Shown here piece by piece: positions 1 to 12,140 of a stretch of 51,197 nucleotides of DNA (position 1 is its first letter; each line of letters starts with the position of its first letter). The translations under genes were made by a program, and so were the position numbers. A model generated the notes under the pieces. It was not told the DNA's origin. It worked only from the letters and a program-made list of their open reading frames with translations, and made no database searches. Source of the DNA: Bisporella sp. PMI_857. Lineage: Eukaryota > Ascomycota > Leotiomycetes > Helotiales > Helotiaceae. Location: NCBI GenBank assembly GCA_021307315.1, contig JAJSPD010000149.1, positions 1 through 51,197 on the forward strand. Direction: 5' to 3'.

Positions 1-2110
1 TTAGCTCCTTTAAGCCTGTTTAAGGTTTCACTAATTAAGAAGAGTGATGTCTTATTCTTTATAGTGATTTAATTAAGGCCTCTATAATCTACATAGAGGT
101 GTAGGCCTCTCTCTTTCTTTAGCACAAACATAATTGGTGCCTTAACTAAGCTAGTAGAACGTTGAATACAGCTCTGTTCCATTGCGGATTTGAGGTAGTT
201 ATGGAGTTCCTCTAATTCTGGTTTGGATAATGGGTATACAAGCCCCTATAGTAGTTCCTTGTCTAGTATCAGTTCTATCTTATGCTCCATTGGGTGGTGT
301 TCTAACAGGATCGTAGCCACAGACAGGTTAAAAACGTCACTATAGTCCTGGAATTGCTCTAGAAGCTCTTTTGAGGTGGTTATAGTTATTGATCCTACAG
401 TGGTACTAGTTCCACTCTCCGTACAGTCTGGGATTGCAATGATATATGCCAATTGGGGTTTCTAAAGTTCCTTTTCGAATTGAACTACGTCTAACAGCTC
501 TACTGGTTCTAACCTTCAATATTGCCAAGTCTCTAGAGCCCAGTTAATAATTGGGTTCACAGCCTGTAGCTAGAGGAAGCCCAGAAGTATCTCCAGTCTT
601 GCTAATTTAAGGCTACAGGCAACGAAGGGTTGTCATAGCGTTCTCATAGTGTTCCCAGTGTCTAGTATCTTCAATGGTATCTTATAGTGCCTGTAGTTCC
701 AGATATCTCACCCATCAATAGAGGCAAGATTCTCTCTTGTTCTACCCTTTGGGGTCTAGCCACAGTCTATTACTAAGGCTTGATTAATACAATTGACTTT
801 TGCCTCACTATCAATAAGGGCTCTCTCAATCCTCTTCCTCTTCTAGCTATCCTGTACTTCTACAGATATCACTAATCAATGCCTTCCTGTTTTGGTAACG
901 AAGCCCAAATGGTATGGAAGTGATAGGTTTACCATTGGGCGCTGGCGTTTCTCTATAGTTTAGAGCATTTAGAGGCATAGTGCCTCTTCTTGTTACACTT
1001 AAAGCAAATGACTTCAAGGCAGTTATAGTTCTTGTGGTTATTGGTTCCACAGTGCATGTAAGAGTACTATTGAGACTGCTTTGGACTGTTATTGATAGAG
1101 ATTCGATTGCTACCACTGGCTGTATTCAGGCCCCCTTTATTGTGCTTGGCTACCCCAGTTCTATACCCTTGGTTTGTACTAGGTCTTGTATCAGTAGCAG
1201 GATTAGGTCGTTCTTATAGGTTCCCATGATTTAGTCAGATTGTCATTGACTTCATAGAGTTTTCAATCCAGGTTGCCACTAATATCAACCTATAGTGGCT
1301 ACTTGAAACCTTACTGTAGAGGCTAATTTGCTGCCTTAAGTTGTCTCTAAGCTTGCTATATAGAAGGTTTTTTCTAATGTTGTTGTCAATGATTCTAAGT
1401 TCAAGTTCTAAGCTATTGAGGTAGTTGGCGAAGTTATCCATAGACTGTTCAATTCTCTACTAAGCTTGCTCATACTACGTGGTAGCTGTGAAGGCCCTAT
1501 TGGTTTTATCTAGAATACCGTTCATAATTCAGTCCTTGAACTGCTACTAGGATATATTCTGTATCTCTATTCGCTGCTTGTAGCTTCTCCACTTTGCAGC
1601 TAGAGCTTTTTCGAAGGCAAGTACACAGACGTCTATCTTTGCTATGTCAGTTAGGTAGTAATATTCATTATCGACCCAGAATTGGTGTTCTGCCCCTTTG
1701 GTAAAGGCTTGGGTGTCTTGTAGGTTTTTCGCACTGTAGTTGGGGAGATTCTGGAATTTGGGCGGTTTGGCGGCTTTGCCCCTTTTCTGTAAATAGTCAT
1801 TGGCATACTCCTTATCTCTTCTAGTATAAGCCTTCTAGAGTGAGTCTGAGCTTCCAATATCCATATTCACTTCAATGACGGACTGTCTTGCTGCTGTTCT
1901 CTTCCTTCCTTTAGCTCTTAGAGTGTCAAGCTAGGCATGTAGTTCAGTGCGTTCGTTTTCCACTTGTTCGAGTTTGGTAATACACTAGGCAATTTGTTGG
2001 CCAGTCATAAACGCTTTGATTTCGCAGTGAATTTACTCCGTTTCTGCTTTTTCTTGTGCGATAAGGACGTCAACCTCCTGAGTTGGGTTTTCTGCCTGTC
2101 TACTTGGTTC
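1..2110 (-). mobile_element. Decayed Ty3/Gypsy LTR retrotransposon (gag-pol remnant)
   Basis: Read on the minus strand, the stretch keeps the Ty3/Gypsy order. Gag lies near 1230-2090: a coiled-coil, KLEQVENERTELHA-like start and a retrotransposon-gag core containing YSKLRDNLRQQI. A CX2CX4HX4C zinc knuckle (CFKCNKKRHYASKC) lies near 965-1010. A protease/linker region follows at about 450-850. The start of reverse transcriptase (LYVDYRGLN) lies near 60-240, and the window edge cuts the rest. Stops break every frame. Several fall at TAG or TAA where CAG or CAA would fit, as RIP would leave. No LTR is seen at the 2.1-kb side. The copy is not functional. Family assignment rests on domain order and motifs. 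Confidence 0.85.
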
Positions 2111-2149
2111 TAGCTCTTCTCCTTCGCTCTCAATGGTATTCTAAAGAGT

Positions 2150-3373
2150 CATTGAGGCTTTACCACTATATTCGTCTATTAGAAAAAACCAACTTGGAGG
2201 AACAATGGGCGGATATCACAAAGGATGACACTACACGAGCAATGATAAGAGGGAAGGCACCCAGTTTCCATGAAATGCTAGATTCATGGCGATCGTGGCT
2301 TGACGGTCACACACCTATTGAAGCTTTAGCTCAACTCAAGCCTCTTCGTGTTGCTTTCCATCGGTATAACAAGCTCTACGTCGAGCAGAAGAGCATTTGC
2401 GAGAACGATAAATTCGTTCAAGAAGTCGCAGCTGGTGTTGCAAGAATGGCCCGCGCGACGCGGCTTGAAATGCACGAGCAAGGTGTCGCGTACATGCTTC
2501 CAAAGCGTTGGGCTGAGGAAATAAACGACGCGGCGTCTTCGTCATTGACAACACCCAAGTGCCTGTTTGGTTGGAGACTTTTAGACCACAACAACTGTAT
2601 TCTTCTCCAGTTCAGGCGTTTCGCAGGCTGCCAAGTGCTATGCACAAAGCTTGTAGCTCGCAAATCCGTGATCTGCATGTCAAGATATTTCAACCAAGCA
2701 TTCTATCCGCGCTTGTAAGAAGCGAAGAAGAAGTCGTAGCCCTTAAAGCTGCTATGCAAGGGTTAACATCCTTTTCCTTCTGGCCCCTCACCACGAAACT
2801 TGTTGGCCCAGGAGAGATTGATGCTTTTAGTGTCTGTTTGTCGTCTATTTTAAGTACTCCATACCTCCACAAGCTGAGCTTGAATCTTGAATCTCTCCAG
2901 GTTGGAGACCATCCGGGGCTCTGCCGCTGTTCTCCTTCGGTTCCCTAACCAGATATTCGATTTGGGAGAATCTGCAATGGATACAACTTTGCCATGTCCC
3001 CATCTACCTATCTGAGCTAGAGCGTCTCTTCGGTCAGCTGTCAAAACCAATCGACTATTTGAACTTCCACTATGTCCAGCTTGTGAGTGGCACCTGGGAT
3101 GAGGCTCTTGACACCCTGCATAATAAAGATATCTTGTCATTCAAGTTGTTCGGTCCTTCAGGTGGAAAGCTCGATGACCTGACGTGGAAAGAGCAACAGT
3201 ATATCTTTGCGCCTAATATCAAAAATCGTGATATGACCAGCAGGGCTGAGGAGTATGTCAGGTCTTCGGGCTGGGAAGTATTGCAGAACCCTATCACCAC
3301 AGTGCTCGAGAGACGAAACATAAATGTAGATCCAAATTCTGGCAGTATTGAGGATACTGATAGCGATGAGTGA
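2150..3373 (+). pseudogene. Truncated LRR-like fungal protein, frameshifted
   Basis: Coding sense continues through three successive frames. The first runs about 2150-2540 (helical, containing KPLRVAFHRYNKLYVEQ). The second runs about 2530-2930, with FVIDNTQVPVWLETFRPQQ near its start. The third runs about 2925-3373, ending in a tail with EEYVRSSGWEVLQNP and an acidic end before TGA. The last part has leucine-spaced lines such as YLSELERLFGQLSKPIDYL, as in a widespread uncharacterised fungal F-box/LRR-like family. No ATG or promoter precedes it, because the Gypsy remnant abuts it at about 2.1 kb. The 5' end was probably lost to that insertion. I see no intron borders that would rescue the frame changes, so I call it a pseudogene. 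Confidence 0.6.
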
Positions 3374-4133
3374 GTTGACTTATACTGAGCAGTTATGGAG
3401 GCGAGACATTTGGTTGCTTCGAGCCTCCGCTCGGCGATGTCTCCTTTTGATCATAGGCACTTCAGCTTGGTGGTAGCGAGGGACGAATACCAGGAATGAG
3501 TGCAGAGTGTGATTGTATGCAGGTGATTGAGTTTAGTAGGAGCGGCCAGAATTGAATTTAAGGCGGAAGTATCTCGATATATAATTTCAGAAGTGCAGGT
3601 GAATGTAGAAAATGCGAACAATTAAGTCACAAGCCAAAGTTTCAAAAACATCTACTTAATACTTTACAAAGAACCACAGAGAACGAAGAAATAAGGTCAG
3701 TACTTTTGTTACAGCCATTTGAGATTGTAAAATTCGAGTCTCGTGGGAAAGTGGGTCTTGGCACGACATATCCCATTGTAGATTTCAGGTTGGCTTATTG
3801 AATGATTAAGCCCATTCATTACAATTAGAAATAAATGCTTGCACCGAGAAGAATACGAAATCATCTCGATGTTATTTCACAAACCACCAGAATGCTTACT
3901 CTCGGCTCAGGTTAAAGCAGCAGCTTCTCACGTCTAAACACTAAAACGGAAAGCAAGGGCCATCAGCGGATGCATCCGAGGTGGGGCAAATCTTAATGCA
4001 ATGTCATGTGCAAAATATGTCTTTCAGAGTTTCTCCATCCTTCTTCAGTCAAATAAGAAGTCTTATTTCCTTGGTGCATTCGTTTGTTCGTTTTATTTGC
4101 TTTAATTTTTATGTAACCTGATTCTCATTCATT
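3374..4133. other. Intergenic spacer before the PrpF gene
   Basis: No coding frame was recognised. The last 120 bases before the ATG at 4134 are pyrimidine- and T-rich, as expected of a fungal promoter and 5' leader. I see no clear TATA box or repeat. Confidence 0.5.
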
Positions 4134-5487
4134 ATGTTCTCGGGTATAGTGAACCAGGGATTGCGACCCATCTTCAAGAATGCATCTAAAGAGCTCCTCA
4201 AAAGCAGAACGCAGGACTGTGCTCGATTCAGTGATGTAACACGTCCTCAGAAGATAAATAAACTGCCCGCGGCGTACTATCGAGGAGGGACTTCTCGTGC
4301 GATAATGTTCAAGCAGGAGGATTTGCCACCGGGTCGCAAAGAATGGGGTCGAATCTTCCTCGGATCAATTGGTTCTCCAGACAGGTAATAATTCTTGATA
4401 TTCTTCACGCAGAAACAAACTTATAGGAGAACTAGTAATGGGAGACAGCTTGATGGCATGGGAGGCGGGATTTCCAGCTTATCTAAAGTCTGCGTCGTGG
4501 GCAAAAGTGAGCATCCAAGCGGAGCTGATGTGGACTATACATTTGTAGCTGTAAGCACATGATAAGTACGCATATATGTTTTTGACCATTAACGAATAAT
4601 AGTTGGGGGTCAAAAATGAGGAGGTTGACTTCTCAAGCAATTGCGGGAATATGACAAGCGCAATTGGCCCCTTTGCAATCGATTCTGGTCTCGTCGATAT
4701 CGAGAAGGCGAAGAGGGCAGGAGACCATAATGTCACTGTAAAAATTCACAATACGAATACTGGCAAGATCATTGATGCCACCTTCCCGGTGATTGACGGG
4801 GAAACTTCTTATTATGGTGACTTTGCTATCGATGGTGTGGAGGGAAATTCCGCACGCATAGAATTGGCCTTCCTTGATCCATCCGGGAGCAAAACTGGAC
4901 AGCTTTTGCCGACAGGAAACGCCATCGATGTCATCGAAGGCACGAGAGCGAGTCTGGTTGACTGTGGGAATCCTTGCTGCTTCGTCAGCGCCTCTGATCT
5001 TGATATCGATGGCACTATCCTACCAGACCAGATTGAAGCACATCCAGATCTTCTTGCGCGATTGGATAAGATCAGACGACAAGCTTCGGTGCTCATGGGA
5101 CTGAGTAAGATTCCTGAAGAAGCTACAGGGTCGGTGCCTAAAATTGCTATGGTGTCTACACCTGTCACTCAAAAAGTTTTATCCGGCGAGAAGATGGAGG
5201 CAGAATCGATTGATGTGGTGGTGAGGGCAATATCTGTCGGGCAACCTCACCGCGCTGTTCCTATCACGGTTGCGATGGCCATTGCTGCTGCGTCAAAGAT
5301 TGAGGGGTCAACGGTAAATATCTTGACCACTTCACGAGAGAATGTTGATCCGAAAGGGTTAACCCTTGGCCATCCGAGCGGGAGGATCGTTGTGGGCTCT
5401 ACCTTTGACGAATCAGGCTCATTGACAGCTGCGAAAGTATACCGAACTGCTAGAAGGTTAATGGACGGATATGTATATTGGAGGTGA
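4134..5487 (+). CDS. PrpF-family isomerase/tautomerase
   Basis: Three exons: 4134-4384, 4445-4550 and 4603-5487, giving 413 residues. Both introns are GT-AG (60 and 52 bp). The protein shows the PrpF signature in order: AAYYRGGTSRAIMF near residue 50, GSPD, then QLDGMGGGISSLSKV, DVDYTF, and SSNCGNMTSAIGPFAID, with GNPCCFV later. The conserved cysteines of NCGN and GNPC are those used by PrpF/diaminopimelate-epimerase folds. Known relatives isomerise 2-methylaconitate or tautomerise 4-oxalomesaconate. The exact substrate here is not known. The roughly 45-residue N-terminal extension before the domain is basic and could be a mitochondrial presequence, which is inference. Length and motifs look intact. 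It stands alone with no pathway partner nearby. Confidence 0.9.
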
Positions 5488-6965
5488 TCCTCAACGAAGT
5501 CGTACTGTAAATTCTGAAAAGCAAAGCCAACAGTAACCAATGATATAATATGAATCTAGATACAGTGAGTGTTGCTTTTAGAAGTTACTCTAGGTAGAAG
5601 AGGAGCATAGTCACAACTCGTAGCCGCGCCGCATCGTTAATATGATGAAATAGTCTTGATACTTTGAAATGATAGATTTGTAACTCAGATTCTAGAATGC
5701 CCTTAGATACGTAGAAGCATTGTGATTATATTGAGCAAAATCTAGGTGCCATCATTGCAAGTCAATGACAGATTTGAGGACGCGGTTTTAATCATGTACA
5801 GGCTACAGCACTAAATTTTGTAATAGCCTGATTTGGCTTTTTAACGAATTAGCAAGCCTTTACATGACTTTCTTTCATATTTGAAGCTCTATGTAGACAT
5901 GATGACTTATACGTAACAGCCACGATATGACTCAGATGATCACCCATTCCTAGGTTAGTACCAGATAGGTCGATGATTAGCCCGGCCCTCTAACTCCGCT
6001 AGAAGCTACAGAGAATGTTGGATCTGAACAGACACTACAAGATGTCATCTGAGAAGAGTTGGCCAACGGAGATCTCTACTACGTTCTAACCCGTTAGAAC
6101 TCGGCCTCCATCGCCACCTGCGCTGATAAGCCCGTACTTTCCTGTTGCATCAAGCTACGGGTACAAATTTGTGAGCAAGATGGCCGCAATCTGAAATTGC
6201 ATTAAGGCAACCATTTATGATTACCCACAATTGGTGGGCATTTAGCGGGGTTTTTTTTACGAGGTACACATCCGCCTGAAGTCAAAAGGCACATTAATCC
6301 CCTTCTTTACTTTGTCTGTCCGTATCTAGAACCTCGCACAGAAAATATCCATCTTACACCAAATATCTATATTTGTGTTGGGAAAAGTGTGCCAAATATC
6401 CCACCGCTTGTACTTTTGCTGTGCGTATTGATGGATCAGGCAATGGGTTTATTACTTTTTGTTGTAGCCATACATCCTCAACTTCGAGTCGCGGCTTGAA
6501 ATACATGCGAAATACCTCGCTCCTGTGACTTGGCTGTACTAGTTCGTCTTTGGTGACGTTTGAGGGTCTGCAAAACAATATGCAGGCTTGTATTCATATA
6601 AAAAATTACAACGTCAAATGTTGAAAGGCATTGAACTTGGAGGGACTTAGGGTTAATCATAACCCAAAGCTACAAATAAGTCTTTCGGGTGATGATTGCA
6701 TACTAAGCAACCCACGGCTCACAGATGTCAAGGGTAGAACTACACTTATAGCAGATGCAATAATTGATAATATATTATTTGTATTATCACTAATAATTGA
6801 TACAATACTGTTGTATTTATCTCAAAGAATCGAAACAACCGTCCATTTCACACCCCTACATCAATCCAAGCATATCTCGATCCATTCCAGTTTTTTAACA
6901 ATGCTCGAGACCTCCTATAATAAGTTTAGTTTAAGGGTATTCCATCAATAGAGACAGAGGATAAA
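5488..6965. other. Long AT-rich intergenic region
   Basis: About 1.5 kb between two convergent genes. Short open frames occur, but none shows recognisable protein sequence, codon coherence or plausible intron borders. No tRNA-like boxes were found. Confidence 0.5.
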
Positions 6966-7413
6966 CTAACCACTCCAGTTCATGTAGTAAAGAGAAACCC
7001 AATAACCATTAGCTAATTTAGCCCATCCTCTATAGTGTTTCGTTAGCTAAAAAGACTTCTTACTGTATATAGTAAACAATGATATGAAAGAAATATTCTA
7101 CTTACGCGTTACCACTCACGGGTGTAGTGTTGGTGGTAGTATAGCAGTCCATAGTGACACGAGTTCCTCTTGCATACTGCCCGACAGCCTCGCAAGTAGT
7201 TCGGGGGCATCGTCGATATTTGAGCGCATCAGCGTCGACGGTCCCAACGACATCCCTTTTCTCAATAGACTTAACAGATTCAACATCTGCTCCTCCATGA
7301 GACTTAAAGATTACTCCTCCAATCTCGACAATAGACACGTCGTCCGCGGGCGTTGGGGCGGAAAGGGCCACGAAGGGCAAAAGGGCGGCAACGGCGGCAA
7401 TGGCGAACTTCAT
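6966..7413 (-). CDS. Small secreted protein with bacterial-type SH3 domain
   Basis: Two exons, 7413-7106 and 7029-6966, joined by a GTAAGT...TAG intron of 76 bp, give 123 residues. The N-terminus is a signal peptide (MKFAIAAVAALLPFVALS, cleavage near residue 18-19). A propeptide-like stretch follows, ending in IEKR near residue 53, a probable Kex2 site. The mature part has the bacterial SH3 (SH3b) pattern: ALKYRRCPRTTCEAVGQY, then GTRVTMDCYT, GNAGWAKLANGYWVS and LYYMNWSG at the end. Exon 2 is required to supply the last SH3b strands, which supports the splice. Secreted SH3b proteins of this size are common in ascomycetes. Possible roles are wall or peptide binding, but the function here is unknown. 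The cysteines suggest an extracellular disulphide. Confidence 0.85.
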
Positions 7414-10400
7414 GTTGGGAAGAGTAGCAGATTTTATTGAAACCGGAGTGAAGATTGAATTGGGGACCGAAGGATGGTTAGATATCGAATCTGGTGGGCG
7501 AAAGCACTTGCTTTATACCTAACTTTTGGTAACCCCCAAGGTCGTGCCAAGCATGAGAGATATTAAATCTTACGGTCATCAAGTCATCAAGCCGAAAATA
7601 AACACTGATGTACTACTTTAGTACGGCCAAATAAAGAAATTGGGGTTCAAGGTCTCGGGTTGATGTGACAAATATTATGGGAAAGGGCATCAAAGGGTAT
7701 TTGGAAGTACGAGCATACAGGTCCTGGGATGTACTGCCTTTATTTTTAACTTTATACTAGTATTAGCATAATATCGTATAAAGCTTAGTGTTAATATGCA
7801 AGTTTAATACTTTATGCTGTCCGCTTGATAATATTACATATTTCTAATACGACTATTTTATAAATTTATATTATATACTGTCTAATGTTAATAAGGGTAT
7901 TAATACGTAATTTAATCTTTCTACTTAGGTTTTGAACAAATTATACTAAACAAAAGCATTATAATTGCGTACGGTTAAAATAATATCGCTAATTTCAACA
8001 TAGTGCGTATGTAAATTACTAGTATTACGTTACGCAGTATATAGTATAATGATTTATGGGACAATATATGCTATTTCTACTGATTAAGAATATCCTCAAC
8101 ACCTCGTGATATCGTTGTTGGCGCTGACTCGAACCTGCAGACAATATGTTGGCGTTGTGTTTTCTGCCGAGATTTTCCTCCCACGTGCAATAGGAGAAAG
8201 CCACTTGGGGTCGAAAAATAGCGAGTAGCCTTAAAGAAAAGGGGAGGGAAAGCGGATACCACTTTCGTACATAACCAATCAATAGTATTGTACGCCGGTG
8301 AGTCTTCATCGAAGGTGAACAATCCTAGAATCACCAATAAGTGTACAGCACTGGGTTCAAGCGACCAACAAACACAGCCGCCGCACCCACAACTGTTTGG
8401 GCCTGTACAAAGTATACTAAAACTAAATCGGAGACGTTAATATAGTGCTTCCGGGTTAGATTGAGATCTTCGGAGTAGCTTGGCTTCCGGCTGGGCTTCG
8501 GAGAGGTCTGACTGTGATTTGCAAGGGGAGGAGCGGGAGCGGGAGTGGAGTTTCCCCGGATACCCCTCTGCTTACTCCGCTTACTGTGCTCTACAATAAT
8601 GACACGACTCGTTCTCGTTACTGACCCCGCACACTGCTGCCTTTTTTGGGTGCATGTCCCCCATTCGGGCATAAGAGCACAGAATTGGCAATGCTCCGAC
8701 TACCACAATAGGAAGGAGGACCATCTTTGGCGATACAGGCAGTAAGTACAGGTACTATACAGCACTTACAATTTTCCGGTTAAGAGATCTCGGGCGGTGG
8801 AAGGGTGATAATCCCTGTCAATACATACAGTAGCTGGATGCCCAAGGCCCACTTCTCATCTTTTGTCATGCTTACAGCATGTTGTTGACGCCAAGCTTCC
8901 CCTTAAACGCTTTTTATATGTACGGGAACATTGCGATCTGGGAAATGTGGCATAGGTTCGTCGATATTTCGCTTATGTAGGCCGTGTTTATATCTTATGA
9001 GCCGCGGCTTTGCGACTTTCCGCCGGCACTGCTCTTCCTCATGACCTATTACCGTCACCGACAGCTATAAATTTGGACAGCCACTGCCGACGACAACCGT
9101 ATTCAACGGTCACTGCCTAATAGAGGTGGAAATATAGTTCATATAACAGGTGTATTCCACTAATCCCTAAACCTTAAATGCCGCATCTAATATAATAAAC
9201 TACTCTGATTAGCCATACTGAAATAGTGTATCCGGCACCAGTCCTCTCTTAACCTCGGTTTTCCTGTCTTTGCCTTGTCTGAAGTGGTATTTGAATCCTT
9301 TCTACTTGGCTTCAGCTCATTTCAATACGTAAATGCCAGCCCAAGTTGTTCGTTAGAATCAGTTAATACATCACTCAATTCCTGACTTGGCCTCCGGCCA
9401 TCATGATACAGTGACCGGAAAGTAGCAATAGAGTAGTCTTAATAAACGCAAGTCTCTTTACCCTGAAGATATACGTAAATGAATATGGACTCTTTGGAGG
9501 GCATTTTTGTGGCCGAGTTCGCTCAAATGTTGCTAATTGCTGATAATTCGTGATGGAGCGTGCATTTATTTAACCTAGCCAAGGGAACCTTTCCTTGCTT
9601 CAGCTAGTGAGGGAAACGGCTGACAGACCGAGGGATAGTCGAAATCGAAGAAGGTTGCGAGGCTCTGTGCTGCTGTATGGAAACTTAGTTCAGGTCAAAC
9701 TCTCTTGGCTGCAGATGGATACGGTAGCGCCGGGAGTCTCTCCGGAGCCATAAAAAAGGTCAAAAGTAGCCGATCCGCCTCTTATAGAAATCTGCATTGT
9801 TTTTCCAGCAAATAGTCACTAAATAACTACTGATTTCTCATCTATAGATTTAATATACGCCGTTAAACTACCGAAAAGTTTCACGAATGGGGAAAAGTAA
9901 AAAGGAAAATTAACAGTATTTTGAAAGATAAGTTTTTGGTGCTGGCTGGGCACACATTAAAATTAGCTACTTTTTCCGGTCATGAATAGCCGTACCTGTC
10001 AAGCCTTTCTTAATAATCAATAACCACGGATCTGACATGCAGTGCTTATCCCCTTTCCCAAGGCAAAAACGGAGCGAGTTTATTTCAGGTAATGAAAGAA
10101 TTTGCAAGCGCAAACCTCGGATGGCATCAAATCTCATAACTTTTGACTTTCCATCAAAGATCCAATTGGGCATGGCTGCCTTTGAGCAACATGCAGGTGA
10201 CATCCCCGAGGCTGCCTTCTTTTGCAGATTTGAATAAGTTCTGGCATAACGAATATCCTGGGGACTACAGCAGCGATGATTCAGCACTCAGCTTGCTACC
10301 ACCGGCTACTAACGCAGCTTTCTAGGTAACGAAGATAGAACTCATGTAATTTTCAACAGAGTGTCGCGGGTTTGGCGGCTCCCATTACCTCGACTATTTT

Positions 10401-10885
10401 GAAGCATTGCAACGAGAACGGGGGGGATATATCATGCGTACAGAGATAAAGTTTTCAGGTTTCTCGACCAGATGTATGATCAATGGCTAATTCGTTACCA
10501 CAGAATACATTCTCCAAAACTACGAGGCAAGCTGTCATCTTCACGTTATTATCACATGGCCGGGCTATAGGCTATTTTTTTACACACGGTGAAAACAACC
10601 GAATAGGTAGGAGCTAAGCCATTACTACCATGTGAAAACTTTGGTGGACCGACGATTGGAGAAATCTGCAATGCGACAGGTACGTTCATGTGATTAGTTC
10701 TTCACCACTTCCACTACATAAGTTTGGCTTTTGCATGACCACTTTATCATATTATTACAACTTTTATTTCAAGTATTATTTACGGTTTTGTTTGATTTTG
10801 ATATTTTTTACTAAATTATATAACGCTGGATATTGAGCGAGTTGAACAAGTTACCTTGTGTTCTATTCCATCATAACTGCACATG
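7414..10885. other. Gene-poor, partly AT-rich region
   Basis: About 3.5 kb. The part at 7740-8060 is very AT-rich. The rest has scattered short open frames without recognisable domains. A proline- and serine-rich minus-strand frame at 8331-8672 lacks supporting features. No tRNA, terminal repeats or coherent exons were found. A TTTGGGCCTGTAC motif near 8395 recurs near 26970. Confidence 0.45.
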
Positions 10886-12140
10886 CTAAGGTAACAATTG
10901 CCCGAAGGTGCTTTTCCCGATGCCATATGGCTGGATCTGATCAGTTGATCCTGTATTATGAAATCCCACGACACTCTGCTCACTGGAGCGTCCATTGGTG
11001 CTCGCAACCTCAACATCTTCAATTCTGTCTTGCGAACTTTTCACTGCTAGATTCGAAAACCCCTCTTTTTCATCTCTTGACCGAACGACTCCACCTGTAG
11101 TTCCTTGGGACTGCTGTTGGTCAGAGGGCGTCCATTTTGAGAATTTCCTAGTGTTGAGCCTCTGGAGGTATGACTTTGTGAAGCTTCGGCCGGCCTGCGG
11201 CAATGCGCTGATGATCAAGCCAGTCGCAATCTCAATGTGGCTGAGTATTATTATCAAGTAGGCGTTCGTGCAATTCAAATGGATCAGGATAGCGCGGGTG
11301 ACGGCGGCAAGGATGGTGAACACACCAAGACTGAATATAACTGAAATGACAATTCGGGTGCGCCTCTCAGTAATAAGCAAGAGTGCTGGGAATGGGACAA
11401 TGATGAGCATAATATCCGTGCTGACATTAAATCCAACGGATATCCAGAAGGTGGCCTTTATGCCTGGTGTCATACACGTTCCTTTGCATCTGATAGTTGT
11501 CGGGATAATACTCAGATACATGACGACGACCACCACGAATGTGGCACAAATGAGGTAGAGGCAGCACTTCGCCAGTCGAGCGGCCCGATGAAGTTGCGTT
11601 GTCAATCGGAGAAGGGAGACGCCGATAGACACCTTTATAGACCATATTGTAGTGTAATAGAGCAAGTTACCGGCGATGAAGAGCTGGCGGGGGTGTCAAT
11701 GTTTCCCTATACGGACGGCGCGGTATCACTAGAGCAAATAAAACTTACCACGACATGTTGAGACTTTGCTGTGCTAGACATGTATATCGACGAGAGGCCT
11801 ATTCCAGTCAAGACCGTCTGCAAGACCTATTTCGAGCGCTCGTCAGCTCTACCCTCCTCGGAGTTCCCACTGCAACCCACAAGAGACGCGACAATAATGC
11901 TGTCCGACAGATTCCAACGAAATCCATTTTTTGACAGGGTTCTTGAATAAAATCGGATGGACGTTATTAGGTATGAGGCGAAGAGGGTGATGGCGAGTAC
12001 GACCTGTTAACCTTCCGTTTAGCACAGATTCGTAGAGTGTGACACGAGATTCTGAATTATCAGATTAGGGTTAAGCAAACAGCTCTGCAAAAGTCAAGTA
12101 CGCAGGCAGCACATACAACGCAAGACGTTCGGTTTGCCAT
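10886..12140 (-). CDS. Rhodopsin_fungal (PTH11-like) seven-helix membrane protein
   Basis: Four exons: 12140-12117, 12003-11881, 11826-11749 and 11683-10886, giving 340 residues. All introns are GT-AG and in phase 0. Seven hydrophobic helices are visible: VVLAITLFASYLITS, DSIIVASLVLQTVLTG, the LLYYTTIWSIKVSIGVS line, CCLYLICATFVVVVV, STDIMLIIVPFPALL, VIFSLGVFTILAAVTRAIL, and LIIILSHIEIATGLIIS. Charged RFYSRTLSKNGFRWN follows helix 1, as in the family. A polar, Ser/Gln/Glu-rich tail of about 90 residues is probably cytosolic. The family includes PTH11-like receptors and many uncharacterised membrane proteins, and the ligand here cannot be read from sequence. The 8-codon first exon (MANRTSCV) is the least certain part. 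A start at the upstream ATG 12147 reads into a stop. Confidence 0.85.

Noticed and set aside
8110..8140. tRNA B-box-like sequence on the minus strand (GGTTCGAGTCA)
   Set aside because: Flanking bases do not pair into a T-arm or acceptor stem and no A box is present.
8331..8672. Minus-strand 113-codon frame
   Set aside because: Low-complexity Pro/Ser composition, no domain, no partner exons; likely chance.
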